Origin: Candidatus Nitrosopumilus sp.
Lineage (GTDB): Archaea; Thermoproteota; Nitrososphaeria; Nitrososphaerales; Nitrosopumilaceae
Reading direction: 5' to 3'
Length of the DNA stretch: 30,675 bases
Assembly (NCBI GenBank): GCA_029860565.1
Contig: JAOUAY010000002.1
Location: forward strand, 1 to 30,675
A model generated the notes under the pieces. The model ran no database searches and was not told the DNA's origin. It worked only from the letters and a program-made list of their open reading frames with translations. A program made the position numbers and the translations under genes. Shown here one piece after another: positions 1 through 7,891 of this stretch (positions are counted from its first letter, which is position 1; the number at the start of each line of letters is the position of its first letter).

Positions 1-132
1 GCACGTAATTGATTTGTAGCACTCATGATATTCTAGTTTTCAACATGTTATTTAAAAATCAGTTAAAAAGCCTAAAATCATCAAAGAAATCCAGTTTAAC
101 TTTTATCCAGATATATTTACACTCATTTATTA

Positions 133-1611
133 ATGAATCTTATAATTTTATCTATTTTGAATTTGATGAAAGGACAAACTGGAGATATAATTTCATTACC
201 TAATTTTGATACAAGTATGATTTTTGATAAAATTACAGAGTTGCAAAATTCCATAGGCTCATTATCAATTCAGGATGGACCGATTGCTTCAGCTCATGTA
301 ATATTACTTGCTGCAGGAGTGGTAATTTTTCTTGGAGTAGCAGGAGAAGCGTTTTTTAAAAAAACTGGCATTCCAGATGTAGCTTTTCTAATGATTCTTG
401 GAGTAATTATTGGACCAGTCTTTGGAATCATTCAACCTGAAGCTGTAATTCAGGTGGTGCCATACTTTGCAGCACTTGCATTAATAATTATCATGTTTGA
501 TGGTGGATTAAATTTAGACATCAAACATGTTGTGAAAACCGCACATTTTTCAGTAACACTTGCTGTTCTTGGTTTTATTTTATCAGTTGTTATGATTTCT
601 CTTGCTGCTCATTTTGCATTAGGATGGTTATGGTTAGAAAGCATACTATTAGCTTCCATTGTAGGTGGAAGTAGTTCAGCAATTGTTTTTGGACTAGTTA
701 GAAATGTCAAAATTTCAGAAGAAACCAAATCAATGTTAAGTTTTGAATCGGCACTAACTGATATTTTAGCTACAATTATTGCATTCATATTATTTGAAGC
801 AGTACTTGCTGGACATTTTGATATTGAAACACTGCAGGAAACTATTGGTAGAGCAGTGGTTGTAGGTCTAGTTCTCGGATTTGGAGTAGGGATTCCTTGG
901 ATGTATATTTCAACAAAGCTTGGAAATGCTCAACATGCATACATGCTTACATTAGGAATTTTGTTTGTTTTATTTTTTCTAGCAAATTCATTTGGAGAAT
1001 CAGGAGCATTAACAGCATTAGTATTTGGTTTGATGATTGGAAACAAAAACCATCTTTCACGAATACTCAGATTCAAGCTCCCAAAAATTGAGATGGATGA
1101 TCCAACACACAATCAATTAACATTTTTGGTGAGATCATTCTTTTTTGTGTTTGTTGGTTTAATGGCAAGTTTTGGTCAAATAGAATATCTAATATTTGGA
1201 ATTTTAGTCACAATTGCTGTTTATTTTGGAAGAATATTTGTTGGCAAGATAACATTAACAAAAAGATTTTCACTTTTAGATAGAGCAGTTACAAACTCTA
1301 TGATTCCTAGAGGGTTAGCTGCTGCGGTACTTGCAACATATCCAATAACTATGGGTTTACCAAATGCAGAAGCATATCCGCAAATTATATTCTTTATTAT
1401 TTTATCATCAGTAATTATTACAACAATTGGATTAGGTAAATCAAAGAAAATACCTCCCCCGGAATCAGTTGAAGGTGGATTTGTCAAACCACCTGAGGAT
1501 ACTACGAAGGACTCGGATGAAATAATTGGAAAAACATCTGAAGAGTCTAAAAATGATATCATAGAAGGTGGATTTGTCACAGAGAAATCAGATGAGTCTA
1601 AAAATGAATAG
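133..1611 (+). CDS. Cation:proton antiporter (CPA family, NhaP-like)
   Basis: Integral membrane antiporter expected to exchange Na+ or K+ for H+ and so control cytoplasmic pH and salt. After a short N-terminal stretch, hydrophobic segments run from about residue 55 to 435. Family marks are the GGLNLD signature near residue 118, an E-S-A-L-T-D segment with Asp about 210 in the ion-site position, and a PRGL motif near 385. Classical CPA1 proteins usually carry Asn-Asp at the ion site; here it is Thr-Asp, so the exact subfamily and the ion are uncertain. The tail after residue 440 is acidic and low-complexity with EGGFV twice (447 and 478). The start at 133 is the longest option; ATG at 169 is an alternative that removes a short hydrophobic leader. 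It stands alone, with a decayed gene on the opposite strand downstream. The family call is firm, specificity is not. Confidence 0.85.
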   Translation: MNLIILSILNLMKGQTGDIISLPNFDTSMIFDKITELQNSIGSLSIQDGPIASAHVILLAAGVVIFLGVAGEAFFKKTGIPDVAFLMILGVIIGPVFGIIQPEAVIQVVPYFAALALIIIMFDGGLNLDIKHVVKTAHFSVTLAVLGFILSVVMISLAAHFALGWLWLESILLASIVGGSSSAIVFGLVRNVKISEETKSMLSFESALTDILATIIAFILFEAVLAGHFDIETLQETIGRAVVVGLVLGFGVGIPWMYISTKLGNAQHAYMLTLGILFVLFFLANSFGESGALTALVFGLMIGNKNHLSRILRFKLPKIEMDDPTHNQLTFLVRSFFFVFVGLMASFGQIEYLIFGILVTIAVYFGRIFVGKITLTKRFSLLDRAVTNSMIPRGLAAAVLATYPITMGLPNAEAYPQIIFFIILSSVIITTIGLGKSKKIPPPESVEGGFVKPPEDTTKDSDEIIGKTSEESKNDIIEGGFVTEKSDESKNE

Positions 1612-1653
1612 ATGAATAACTTATCAATTTAACATACATTCATGTATTGTTAA

Positions 1654-1847
1654 TCATGTCAATTCACCAGCTTTTGCTTTATTATCATCTTTACGTTGAA
1701 TAAATGATTTTCATTCTGGATCAGCTTCTTGTAATTTTTTAATAATTACAAATTCACATTTGGAGCAAAATATTTTTCTGATTTGTTATCAGTTACTAAT
1801 TTTCTTTGTGCGGATCTTAAACACATTTCTTTTATTTTACTTATCAT
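1654..1847 (-). pseudogene. Decayed small zinc-ribbon-like gene
   Basis: On the minus strand an ATG at 1847 opens a frame of about 33 codons (begins MISKIKEMCLRSAQRK) that ends soon after SEKYF. One frame over, the reading continues plausibly as FCSKCEFVIIKKLQEADPE, then an in-frame TGA at 1711-1713, then KSFIQRKDDNKAKAGELT up to TGA at 1654-1656. The CxxC, the Lys/Glu-rich composition and the sensible reading on both sides of the two lesions suggest a small zinc-binding protein broken by one frameshift (near 1765-1775) and one nonsense change. This is inference from composition; I do not recognise the family. It lies in the 338-nt gap between two genes, which otherwise shows nothing. Confidence 0.4.
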
Positions 1848-1949
1848 ATCTAATCTGGAATTTAATATTGCATTGTAATTATTAATTAATAATTTTTTTC
1901 TTAAAAATCTAGTGTAAAAATAATTATAAATTTAGCTCGACACATAGAA

Positions 1950-2249
1950 TTATGATTCTAGTTTTTCTTTTATCGCTTTAACGTATTTTTGGTTGAATTC
2001 ATTAAATAATTGAATTTTATCTTGGGCTAAAGCCATAGCACCAGGTCTACTATTGATATGTGTCTCAGCAACTTTTTGTTCTTCCAAAAGTTTTTCAAGA
2101 TTTATTTTTGATTGTGATATTAATTCTGTAAGTAAAGTTATCAGTTCTTTTTCAAAATTATTTCTAGTATCAGGAACTGCAGGAGGATCAGCGCCAATAA
2201 TTTCTTTGGTTGTAATTTTTCCAAATACTTCTTTATCTAATTCAAGCAA
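1950..2249 (-). CDS. Hypothetical protein, helical
   Basis: I do not recognise this 99-residue protein. It is predicted almost wholly helical, rich in Lys, Glu, Asn and Gln, with no signal peptide, membrane segment or cysteines. A short loop (GADPPAVPDTRNN, residues about 19-31) separates an N-terminal segment from a long amphipathic helix pair that could be a coiled coil. The start is TTG at 2249; it is supported by a TATA-like TATAA on the minus strand centred near 2273, about 24 nt upstream, the usual spacing for a leaderless archaeal mRNA. Its neighbours give no functional clue. Confidence 0.6.
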   Translation of the reverse strand: MLELDKEVFGKITTKEIIGADPPAVPDTRNNFEKELITLLTELISQSKINLEKLLEEQKVAETHINSRPGAMALAQDKIQLFNEFNQKYVKAIKEKLES

Positions 2250-2270
2250 TAATAAAAAATAAAATTAGTA

Positions 2271-2277
2271 TTATAAA
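2271..2277 (-). promoter_or_regulatory. TATA-like box of the 99-residue protein gene
   Basis: The minus strand reads TTTATAA about 24 nt before the TTG at 2249. The spacing suits a leaderless transcript and is the main reason to accept the TTG start. Confidence 0.4.
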
Positions 2278-2361
2278 TTTAATTTGGTTTAAAAGAAATT
2301 TGGAAAAAGTGAGTGCAGTGCAATCAAACGTTTTATCTTTTGATGATTTTACTATTATATC

Positions 2362-2571
2362 ATAACTTATTGTATAGGTAAATGCAAAAATTACAAGGCT
2401 CTAAAACCAGTAGGAATTGGCAGATATGCCGCTGGACAAAAAAGATGTAATTTTTGTGAAATATTCGTAGAATTTGATGGGATTATTTGCCCTTGTTGTA
2501 ATAGACAATTAAGATGTCTGCCAAGAAGCAGGAAGGGGAAAGAAAAGTACATGGCAGAAATTGTAAGATAA
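2362..2571 (+). CDS. Small Cys-rich zinc-ribbon protein with non-canonical start
   Basis: An open frame from 2347 to TAA at 2569-2571 encodes a compact protein with C-I-G-K-C, then R-C-N-F-C, then C-P-C-C and a basic C-terminus (RCLPRSRKGKEKYMAEIVR). Six or seven cysteines in paired positions strongly suggest zinc binding. No ATG, GTG or TTG exists in frame before the first cysteine; the only codons are ATC (2359) and ATA (2362). A TATA-like TTTTATC centred near 2334 would place a leaderless transcript start at about 2360, right on these codons. So this is either a gene using AUA/AUC, or one whose ATG has mutated. I set the start at ATA 2362. Function is unknown; a nucleic-acid-binding or structural zinc protein is plausible. 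Confidence 0.55.
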   Translation: MTYCIGKCKNYKALKPVGIGRYAAGQKRCNFCEIFVEFDGIICPCCNRQLRCLPRSRKGKEKYMAEIVR

Positions 2572-2601
2572 ATGAAATTATGCCTGAGAATTAAAGTTCT
2601 A

Positions 2602-2609
2602 TTTATAAG
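2602..2609 (+). promoter_or_regulatory. TATA box of the 90-residue protein gene
   Basis: TTTATAAG is centred about 25 nt before ATG 2630. This is the spacing of a leaderless archaeal promoter. Confidence 0.5.
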
Positions 2610-2629
2610 AAATCAATACAAGGAAAATT

Positions 2630-2902
2630 ATGGCAATTGATGCTGACGTTGAAGAATTTGTTGAAAAACACATCAAGCTAATGATTTCTCAGACTGAAAC
2701 ATATTTACCATTTATCAGAGTTGCATTCCCTTATTCAAATAATGTAGCTGACGGTGTTTACAATCTAATTATTGGCAGTGCATTGTCCATATTTGTTAAT
2801 CAATTTGCAATGAAAATGAAATATCCAACAGCCGATGATTTTACAGAATTTGGAAAAATTGCTCTCAAATATAGAGATCAAGTTGATCAATTTTTTAAAT
2901 AA
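2630..2902 (+). CDS. Hypothetical protein
   Basis: A 90-residue soluble protein I do not recognise. It starts MAIDADVEEFVEKHIKLM and is rich in helix-forming residues, with a central more hydrophobic stretch (about residues 45-65, NLIIGSALSIFVNQFAMKMK) that could be an amphipathic or buried helix rather than a membrane span. It has no cysteines and no signal peptide. A clear TATA box sits 25 nt upstream, so it is probably expressed from its own leaderless transcript. Its stop is one base from the stop of the convergent gene at 2904. Confidence 0.7.
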   Translation: MAIDADVEEFVEKHIKLMISQTETYLPFIRVAFPYSNNVADGVYNLIIGSALSIFVNQFAMKMKYPTADDFTEFGKIALKYRDQVDQFFK

Positions 2903-2903
2903 T

Positions 2904-3134
2904 TTAAGATAATTCGCCTAGAAAATGTGCAGTGTCATTAGTTATAACAACTGTTCTGTCTTTTGGTACACGATACAATTTTTTTGAGCCATTAGAAGAT
3001 TGAACAATGAGTTTTGAGAATGGATCTTTAACTGATTTGTAAAGAATGCCTTTGTCACCTACTGATTGAGACCAATTAGTTCCTTGAACAAAGGAAATTG
3101 TTTGAAACTTTACAACTTGATATGAATAAACCAT
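2904..3134 (-). CDS. Hypothetical protein, beta-rich
   Basis: A 76-residue protein of unknown function. It alternates short hydrophobic and polar stretches (YSYQVVKFQTISFVQG, DRTVVITNDTAHFLGE), which suggests a small beta-sheet fold. There are no cysteines, signal peptide or membrane segments. It begins 6 nt after the stop of crcB on the same strand, so the two are probably co-transcribed. That pairing does not by itself give it a role in fluoride handling. Confidence 0.65.
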   Translation of the reverse strand: MVYSYQVVKFQTISFVQGTNWSQSVGDKGILYKSVKDPFSKLIVQSSNGSKKLYRVPKDRTVVITNDTAHFLGELS

Positions 3135-3140
3135 TTCTAA

Positions 3141-3527
3141 TTAATTATTAATAATTGCACTCATTAATGACTTTCCTCCAATTAATGCTGTAATTGACAA
3201 GCCAACATTAGCTACTAAATTGATTACAAATGCTCCATAATGACTGTGTTCAAGAAAAGTATTAGATTCAAGTGCGAGTCCAGACATAGTAGTAAGTGAA
3301 CCACAAAATCCTATAGCAGCAAAAAGAGAATATTTTCCATCAAGATTCCATTGTTGAGATATTACAATAAAGACACCAAGAATAAATGCTCCCAGTACAT
3401 TAACTACTAAAACATTTACAGGTATTGTATTAAAAAGTAAAGGAGATTCAATGACTTTGAATCTTAGATATGCTCCCAGTACAGAACCAATTGCAAGAAA
3501 AATAAATTCTAGGCCTTTCATCTTCAC
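3141..3527 (-). CDS. crcB: Fluoride ion channel CrcB/Fluc
   Basis: Small membrane protein that exports fluoride; in this family two subunits assemble in opposite orientations to form the pore. The 128 residues contain four hydrophobic segments. Family marks are G-S-V-L-G-A-Y-L-R near residue 13, an Asn-containing helix (PVNVLVVNVLGAFILG, about 36-51), and GFCGSLTTMSGLALE (about 73-87), the counterpart of the usual GF-GG-TTFST segment. The length is normal for a single-domain member. The longest frame starts with GTG at 3527; the ATG at 3521 (MKGLEF) is equally likely. There is no second crcB copy nearby, so a homodimer is expected. I looked for an upstream fluoride riboswitch and saw none, only a short hairpin at 3571-3589. 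Confidence 0.85.
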   Translation of the reverse strand: MKMKGLEFIFLAIGSVLGAYLRFKVIESPLLFNTIPVNVLVVNVLGAFILGVFIVISQQWNLDGKYSLFAAIGFCGSLTTMSGLALESNTFLEHSHYGAFVINLVANVGLSITALIGGKSLMSAIINN

Positions 3528-3570
3528 AATTGAGACTAGTTGACATTATTAGTGCTATTTGGAAAGAAAC

Positions 3571-3589
3571 TAGGCACAAATTATGCCTA
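3571..3589. repeat. Inverted repeat between crcB and the DUF1059 gene
   Basis: TAGGCA at 3571-3576 and TGCCTA at 3584-3589 form a perfect 6-bp inverted repeat with a 7-nt spacer, in the divergent promoter region. It could be an operator or an RNA hairpin in the crcB leader. Either role is inferred. Confidence 0.4.
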
Positions 3590-3622
3590 ATTTTATTTTG
3601 ATTGAGAAATATGTGTATATGA

Positions 3623-3630
3623 TTTTTATA
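3623..3630 (+). promoter_or_regulatory. TATA box of the DUF1059 gene
   Basis: TTTTTATA is centred about 28 nt before ATG 3655, suitable for a leaderless transcript. Confidence 0.4.
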
Positions 3631-3654
3631 GGTTCAATATTTTTCTTAGACTGA

Positions 3655-3846
3655 ATGACAATAAAACTGAGATGTGATGACTATGGTTTTGAGTGTGAAT
3701 TTATCCTAGATGGGGAAAAAACTATGGGACTAATTGAAGAATTAAGAAATCATTTTGAAGAAGAACATGGAATTGATTATACAGTAGAAGCAGTAATTCA
3801 AATGATTACTAACCGTGGACATTCTTTAGAATCAATTAGAAAATAG
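3655..3846 (+). CDS. DUF1059-family small protein
   Basis: A 63-residue protein matching the DUF1059 pattern: an N-terminal C-D-D-Y-G-F-E-C motif (Cys about 7 and 14), a short acidic turn, then an ELRNHFEEEHGID helix with His near residues 32 and 38. In this family the Cys/His positions resemble a small metal-binding fold, though its role is unknown. The normal family length is about 55-65 residues, so it is complete. It has its own TATA box and is divergent from crcB; no operon partner is visible. Confidence 0.75.
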   Translation: MTIKLRCDDYGFECEFILDGEKTMGLIEELRNHFEEEHGIDYTVEAVIQMITNRGHSLESIRK

Positions 3847-4022
3847 ATTTTCAAAAAAATTATTTTTAATTTTAACATTTATTATAATGTATATTATATT
3901 GAAAACAAGAATTTTATTTTAACAAAAAATTCAGGAATTTTTCGTTTGCAATGTTTTATTTTGGTTACAAAATCGCCTGTTACACTTTATTTTTATCTGA
4001 TGAATGGCAACAATAGTTAACA

Positions 4023-4943
4023 GTGTTAGGAAATTATTCGAGTGATTATGATGTCAAGTGTCAACTAGATACTTGCGAAACCTATCCTGCAATAACAGAT
4101 TCTGAAAGAGGAGAAATTTTTTGCGGGGGATGCGGTCTTGTCCTAGTGGATAACATGTCTGACATATCGCATGAAAACAATGGTTACTCCTCAGAAGATT
4201 TTATGAAAATGGCAAGAACAGGTCCTGCTACATCACTAACAATGAATGACAGGGGACTATCAACAGTAATTGGTACCAACAAAGATTCGACTGGAAAAGC
4301 ATTATCAGGTAAAACAAAATATGAATTTAACAGATTACGAACATGGGATCAGCGAAGCAAATCAAGGCAGACTGCTAGTTTAAGCAAGGCATTCACAAAG
4401 CTTCATGGAATGAAAACAAAACTAGGAATCTCAAATAATGTTGTGGAAAATGCTGCCTATATTTACAGAAAAGCAGTTAATGCGAAACTAACCAGAGGAA
4501 GAACAATGAATTCATTGATTGCAGCCTCACTATATGCAGCTTGTAGAGAGAACAACATACCAAGAACATTAGATGATATTGCAGAAGCTGGAAATATTGA
4601 AAGAAAAATACTATCTCGAGATTTGAGAACCATAATCAAAAAGCTTGAATTGAATCTTAATCAGTACAATACATCATCGTTTATCTCAAAGATCTCAAAT
4701 AACATGAATCTAAAAGAAAAGACCAAACGAGATGCATTCAAAATACTAGACCTATGTGAAAAAGAACAGATTACTGCTGGAAAACACCCTGTAGCACAAG
4801 CTGCTGCATCATTATACATTTCATGTATTATGAACGGGGAAAAAATCAGCCAAAAAAAGTTTTCAATAGAATCTGGAGTAAGTGATGTTACAATCAGAAA
4901 CAGAGCTGTCTTGATTAAGAAAACATTAAAGCTAATTGAATAG
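4023..4943 (+). CDS. tfb: Transcription initiation factor TFB (TFIIB homologue)
   Basis: General transcription factor that binds the TBP-TATA complex and recruits RNA polymerase. The 306 residues show an N-terminal zinc ribbon with Cys13, Cys18, Cys34 and Cys37, a B-reader/linker region (RTGPATSLTMNDRGLSTVIG, about 65-84), and two cyclin-like repeats; the first contains SLIAASLYAACRENNIPRT near 164-182, a hallmark of TFB. The first cysteine pair is spaced C-x4-C instead of the common C-x2-C. Start is GTG at 4023: an in-frame TAG lies just upstream at 4014-4016, and a TATA-like TTTATTTTTAT (3987-3997) lies about 29 nt before it. Thaumarchaea usually carry several TFB paralogues; this may be one of them rather than the only copy. 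Confidence 0.93.
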   Translation: MLGNYSSDYDVKCQLDTCETYPAITDSERGEIFCGGCGLVLVDNMSDISHENNGYSSEDFMKMARTGPATSLTMNDRGLSTVIGTNKDSTGKALSGKTKYEFNRLRTWDQRSKSRQTASLSKAFTKLHGMKTKLGISNNVVENAAYIYRKAVNAKLTRGRTMNSLIAASLYAACRENNIPRTLDDIAEAGNIERKILSRDLRTIIKKLELNLNQYNTSSFISKISNNMNLKEKTKRDAFKILDLCEKEQITAGKHPVAQAAASLYISCIMNGEKISQKKFSIESGVSDVTIRNRAVLIKKTLKLIE

Positions 4944-4960
4944 ATAATCCCAAAAAAATC

Positions 4961-5398
4961 TTACAACTTTATTGTAGATGAAAATATTTTTTCAAACATT
5001 ATTTCTTTTAGTTGATTTACTAATTCCATTATTACACGAATTTGCTCTAATGCAATTTCTTTAAGATTTTGTAGAGAATTATTTAATTCTGATATTTCTA
5101 TTTGTAATCCTAATTTTTCATTTTTTAGAGAAGATATTTGATTCTGTAGATTATTGTTTTGTTGTTTTAGATTGTTATTTGCTTCAGTCAATCGTTTTAC
5201 TTTTTCTGAATCAGATTCTTCTGGGAAAGGATTTGGGGCAGGTGAAGGATCTGGCAGTCTAATTGGCTCTGGAGCAGGGCTAGGTTCAGGAATTTGTGGA
5301 GGTTCTGGTTCTTGTTCTGTTTCTAATGCTAATGTAATTTGTAAAAAACTAACAGATGTAAATAGGACAATTATGCCATAAACAAGAACGGATTTCAT
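4961..5398 (-). CDS. Secreted proline-rich coiled-coil protein
   Basis: A 145-residue protein of unknown function with a clear modular layout: signal peptide or N-terminal anchor (residues 1-25, hydrophobic VLVYGIIVLFTSVSFLQIT, cleavage possible after ALA), a Pro/Glu/Ser-rich segment with repeated EPxPAP-type units (about 28-62), and a long coiled coil (about 66-135) with many Asn, Gln, Leu and Glu residues. The proline segment probably acts as a stiff spacer between the membrane or cell surface and an oligomerising helix. It is the last gene of a minus-strand series that also holds hsp20 and cdc48, and ends 17 nt from the stop of tfb. An S-layer-associated or surface-organising role is a guess. 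Confidence 0.7.
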   Translation of the reverse strand: MKSVLVYGIIVLFTSVSFLQITLALETEQEPEPPQIPEPSPAPEPIRLPDPSPAPNPFPEESDSEKVKRLTEANNNLKQQNNNLQNQISSLKNEKLGLQIEISELNNSLQNLKEIALEQIRVIMELVNQLKEIMFEKIFSSTIKL

Positions 5399-5472
5399 CT
5401 TAAAATTTCACAAAAATATTACGGTAGTTTTGTATATGAATATAATTACTAATTTTTGAGAATGAAAAAGGG

Positions 5473-5691
5473 TTATTTGTAGAAATCAGGTTCTTGATCT
5501 CTTTTTTGTTTTGGAAGATCTTCCATTACAGCTTGAACTACTTCATTGTGATTATAGGTTAGATGTCTGAGAAACTTTGCTGATTCGTCTGCTCTGGTTT
5601 TATCATCTGCAAATAACATTTCAGGACTACTTAATTCAGTCATCATTGTGTTACATTCTTTGCAAGGTTCAAAGTCAAGATAGAGTTTCAT
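5473..5691 (-). CDS. Small putative zinc-binding protein downstream of cdc48
   Basis: A 72-residue protein I do not recognise. It has C-K-E-C at residues 10-13 and H-L-T-Y-N-H near 43-48, a pattern that could coordinate one zinc ion like a compact C2H2 finger. The C-terminus is charged (DLPKQKRDQEPDFYK). It starts 30 nt after the stop of cdc48 on the same strand, so it may be part of the hsp20-cdc48 transcript, which would hint at a protein quality-control link. The metal site and the link are inferences. Confidence 0.65.
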   Translation of the reverse strand: MKLYLDFEPCKECNTMMTELSSPEMLFADDKTRADESAKFLRHLTYNHNEVVQAVMEDLPKQKRDQEPDFYK

Positions 5692-5721
5692 AATTCTACG
5701 TCATTTTCCTTAGTATTTAGA

Positions 5722-7863
5722 CTATTTTGTGGATTGAGGTATAGGAGCCTCTTTCTTTCGAGGCTTTACCTTATCCACAGCGTCAATTAGATCTTGTTGA
5801 GTAATCTTGATTTCCTTGACATTCTTTGACTTGCCATTGACGTATCTCTTCAAAGCAGCAATAGCTGCTCTGTTTGTGACTGCCGCAATTTCAGCACCGC
5901 TAAAGTCATCAGTCAATTTTACAATTTCTGAGATTTTTACGTCACTTCCAAGAGGTTTTTTCTTTGTATGAATCTCAAAGATGTGTTGTCTTCCTTTTTC
6001 ATCAGGATTTGGAACTTTGATGATTCTATCAAATCTGCCTGGTCTGAGAAGTGCCTCATCCACAATATCTAATCGATTTGTTGCACCAATAATCAACACG
6101 TTGTGTAGTTCTTCTAGTCCATCAATTTCTGTTAGGATTTGAGACACTACATTTTCTGTAACATGTGATTCAGAACCTCCACTGCCTCTTCTTGGAACAA
6201 GTGCATCAACTTCATCTAAGAATATAATACATGGAGCTGCTTGTCGTGCTTTTCTGAAAATTTCTCTGACTCCTTTTTCAGATTCTCCTACCCATTTTGA
6301 GAGTAATTCTGGACCCTTGATGCTAATAAAATTAGACTCTGTCATTTTTGCAAGAGCTTTTGCTATCATTGTTTTTCCAGTTCCTGGAGGACCATGAAGT
6401 AAAATTCCCTTTGGAGATTCTACATCAACATAATCATATGCATCCTTGTATTTGATTGGCCACTCAACAGCTTCTTTGAGCTCTTCTTTTAGTTCATCTA
6501 AACCACCGACATCATCCCAACTTACGTTTGGAATTTGGACTTGAACTTCTCTGAGTGCACTTGGTCTGACTTCTTTTAGTGCATCTCTAAAGTCATCGCT
6601 GGTGATTTGGATTTTTTGAAGAATCTCTGATGAAATTTTTTCTTCATCAAGATCAATTTCGGGAAGAATTCTACGAAGAGATCTCATTGCAGCTTCTTTG
6701 GATAATACTTCCAAATCAGCGCCTACAAATCCATGTGTGGTTTTTGAGATTTGTTTAAGATCTACTTTTTCATCAATTGGCATACCACGTGTATGAATTG
6801 AAAGAATATCAAATCTCCCTTCATCATCAGGAATTCCAATTTCAATTTCTCTATCAAATCTACCTGGTCTTCTGAGTGCAGGATCAATTGAATCTGGTCT
6901 GTTTGTTGCAGCAATTACTACAACTTTACCTCTAGACTTCATACCATCCATTAGGGTGAGCAATTGTGAAACAATTCTTTTTTCTAGCTCACCAGAAACT
7001 TCATCTCTTTTTGGAGCAATGGAATCAATCTCATCTATGAAAATTATGCTAGGTGCATTTTCTTCAGCCTGAGTAAAGATTTCTCTAATTCTCTCTTCAC
7101 TTTCTCCATAATGTTTGCCCATAATTTCAGGGCCGCTGAGAGAAATAAAGTGAGCATTTGTTTCTCCAGCTACTGCTTTTGCAAGCAATGTTTTTCCAGT
7201 ACCTGGTGGACCGTACAATAGTACACCTTTTGGTGCTTCCACGCCTATCTTATCAAATAATTCAGGATGTCTCATTGGTAATTCTACCATTTCACGAATT
7301 TTTTGAACTTCATTTTTTAGGCCTCCAAGCTCATCGTATGTTATTCTTGGAAAAGATGAATCAACTGCTTTGGTCATTGCTCCAAGCTTGAATATTGTAT
7401 TTTCTGTAACTAAAACTGGTTTTGATGGTTTAGTACTTGTAATAACAAACTGAACTCTACCTCCCATCTGCGTGTTCAGAGAAACTGAATCTCCTGTTGT
7501 AAATACATGATTAAGATAGTTGTAAATCATGTATTCTTGTAATCCTTCTGCAGCAATCTTTTCAGTTGGAGATAAAACAATCTGTTCAGCATTTACAGCT
7601 TCTACTGTTTTTAGTGAAATTTTATCACCGATTCCAGCTCCAATATTTTGCCTTGTCATTCCATCTATTTTGATAATACCAGAACCATATTCTTCAGATG
7701 TGCCTGGCCAAAGTTTTACATGTGTTTTTTTGTTGTAAGTTAATTCTAGTATTTGTCCAGTGTTCCATTTTTGATCCTCAATAATTTTAGGATCAACTAT
7801 GGCTCTACCTCGTCCAACATGTTGTTGTGGACTCTCATCAATTTTTAAAACTATTTCACTCAT
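5722..7863 (-). CDS. cdc48: Cdc48/VCP-like AAA+ ATPase
   Basis: Hexameric unfoldase that extracts and unfolds proteins, in archaea probably feeding the proteasome. Order of domains in 713 residues: Cdc48 N-domain (about 1-180: double-psi barrel then the four-stranded part), D1 with GPPGTGKT at 218-225 and Walker B IIFIDEID at 273-280, D2 with GPPGTGKT at 491-498 and Walker B IIFLDEVD at 546-553. Arg fingers and sensor motifs ([39 protein letters not shown]) are present, so both rings look active. The tail ends PIPQSTK and lacks a clear HbYX proteasome-docking motif. It follows hsp20 after 28 nt on the same strand; its Shine-Dalgarno sequence lies inside a hairpin (see 7871-7888). The start fits SD GAGGT about 7 nt upstream of ATG. 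Confidence 0.95.
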   Translation of the reverse strand: MSEIVLKIDESPQQHVGRGRAIVDPKIIEDQKWNTGQILELTYNKKTHVKLWPGTSEEYGSGIIKIDGMTRQNIGAGIGDKISLKTVEAVNAEQIVLSPTEKIAAEGLQEYMIYNYLNHVFTTGDSVSLNTQMGGRVQFVITSTKPSKPVLVTENTIFKLGAMTKAVDSSFPRITYDELGGLKNEVQKIREMVELPMRHPELFDKIGVEAPKGVLLYGPPGTGKTLLAKAVAGETNAHFISLSGPEIMGKHYGESEERIREIFTQAEENAPSIIFIDEIDSIAPKRDEVSGELEKRIVSQLLTLMDGMKSRGKVVVIAATNRPDSIDPALRRPGRFDREIEIGIPDDEGRFDILSIHTRGMPIDEKVDLKQISKTTHGFVGADLEVLSKEAAMRSLRRILPEIDLDEEKISSEILQKIQITSDDFRDALKEVRPSALREVQVQIPNVSWDDVGGLDELKEELKEAVEWPIKYKDAYDYVDVESPKGILLHGPPGTGKTMIAKALAKMTESNFISIKGPELLSKWVGESEKGVREIFRKARQAAPCIIFLDEVDALVPRRGSGGSESHVTENVVSQILTEIDGLEELHNVLIIGATNRLDIVDEALLRPGRFDRIIKVPNPDEKGRQHIFEIHTKKKPLGSDVKISEIVKLTDDFSGAEIAAVTNRAAIAALKRYVNGKSKNVKEIKITQQDLIDAVDKVKPRKKEAPIPQSTK

Positions 7864-7870
7864 ATCATTA

Positions 7871-7888
7871 CCTCAAAAAAAATTGAGG
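7871..7888 (-). promoter_or_regulatory. Hairpin enclosing the cdc48 Shine-Dalgarno sequence
   Basis: On the minus strand the mRNA reads CCUCAA, six U, UUGAGG, then UAAUGAUAUG with the cdc48 start. The 6-bp stem is perfect and its 3' arm contains GAGG, the presumed ribosome-binding site. The 5' arm begins a few bases after the hsp20 stop, so a ribosome ending on hsp20 would cover it. This could couple translation of the two genes or act as a temperature-sensitive switch. The structure is seen; the roles are inferred. Confidence 0.5.
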
Positions 7889-7891
7889 GAT

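Noticed and set aside
9..203. Plus-strand frame of 64 codons at the left edge
   Set aside because: Overlaps the antiporter start in another frame, has low-complexity A+T-driven composition and no motif.
1711..1713. TGA read as selenocysteine
   Set aside because: The frame also carries a frameshift and there is no sign of a selenocysteine element, so decay is the simpler view.
3528..3600. Fluoride riboswitch before crcB
   Set aside because: I could not find the conserved GG-x-GATGG-like core or a pseudoknot; only a 6-bp hairpin is visible.
5154..5381. Gly/Ser-rich frame on the plus strand
   Set aside because: It is the antisense of the Pro/Glu repeat segment of the secreted coiled-coil protein, which explains its composition.
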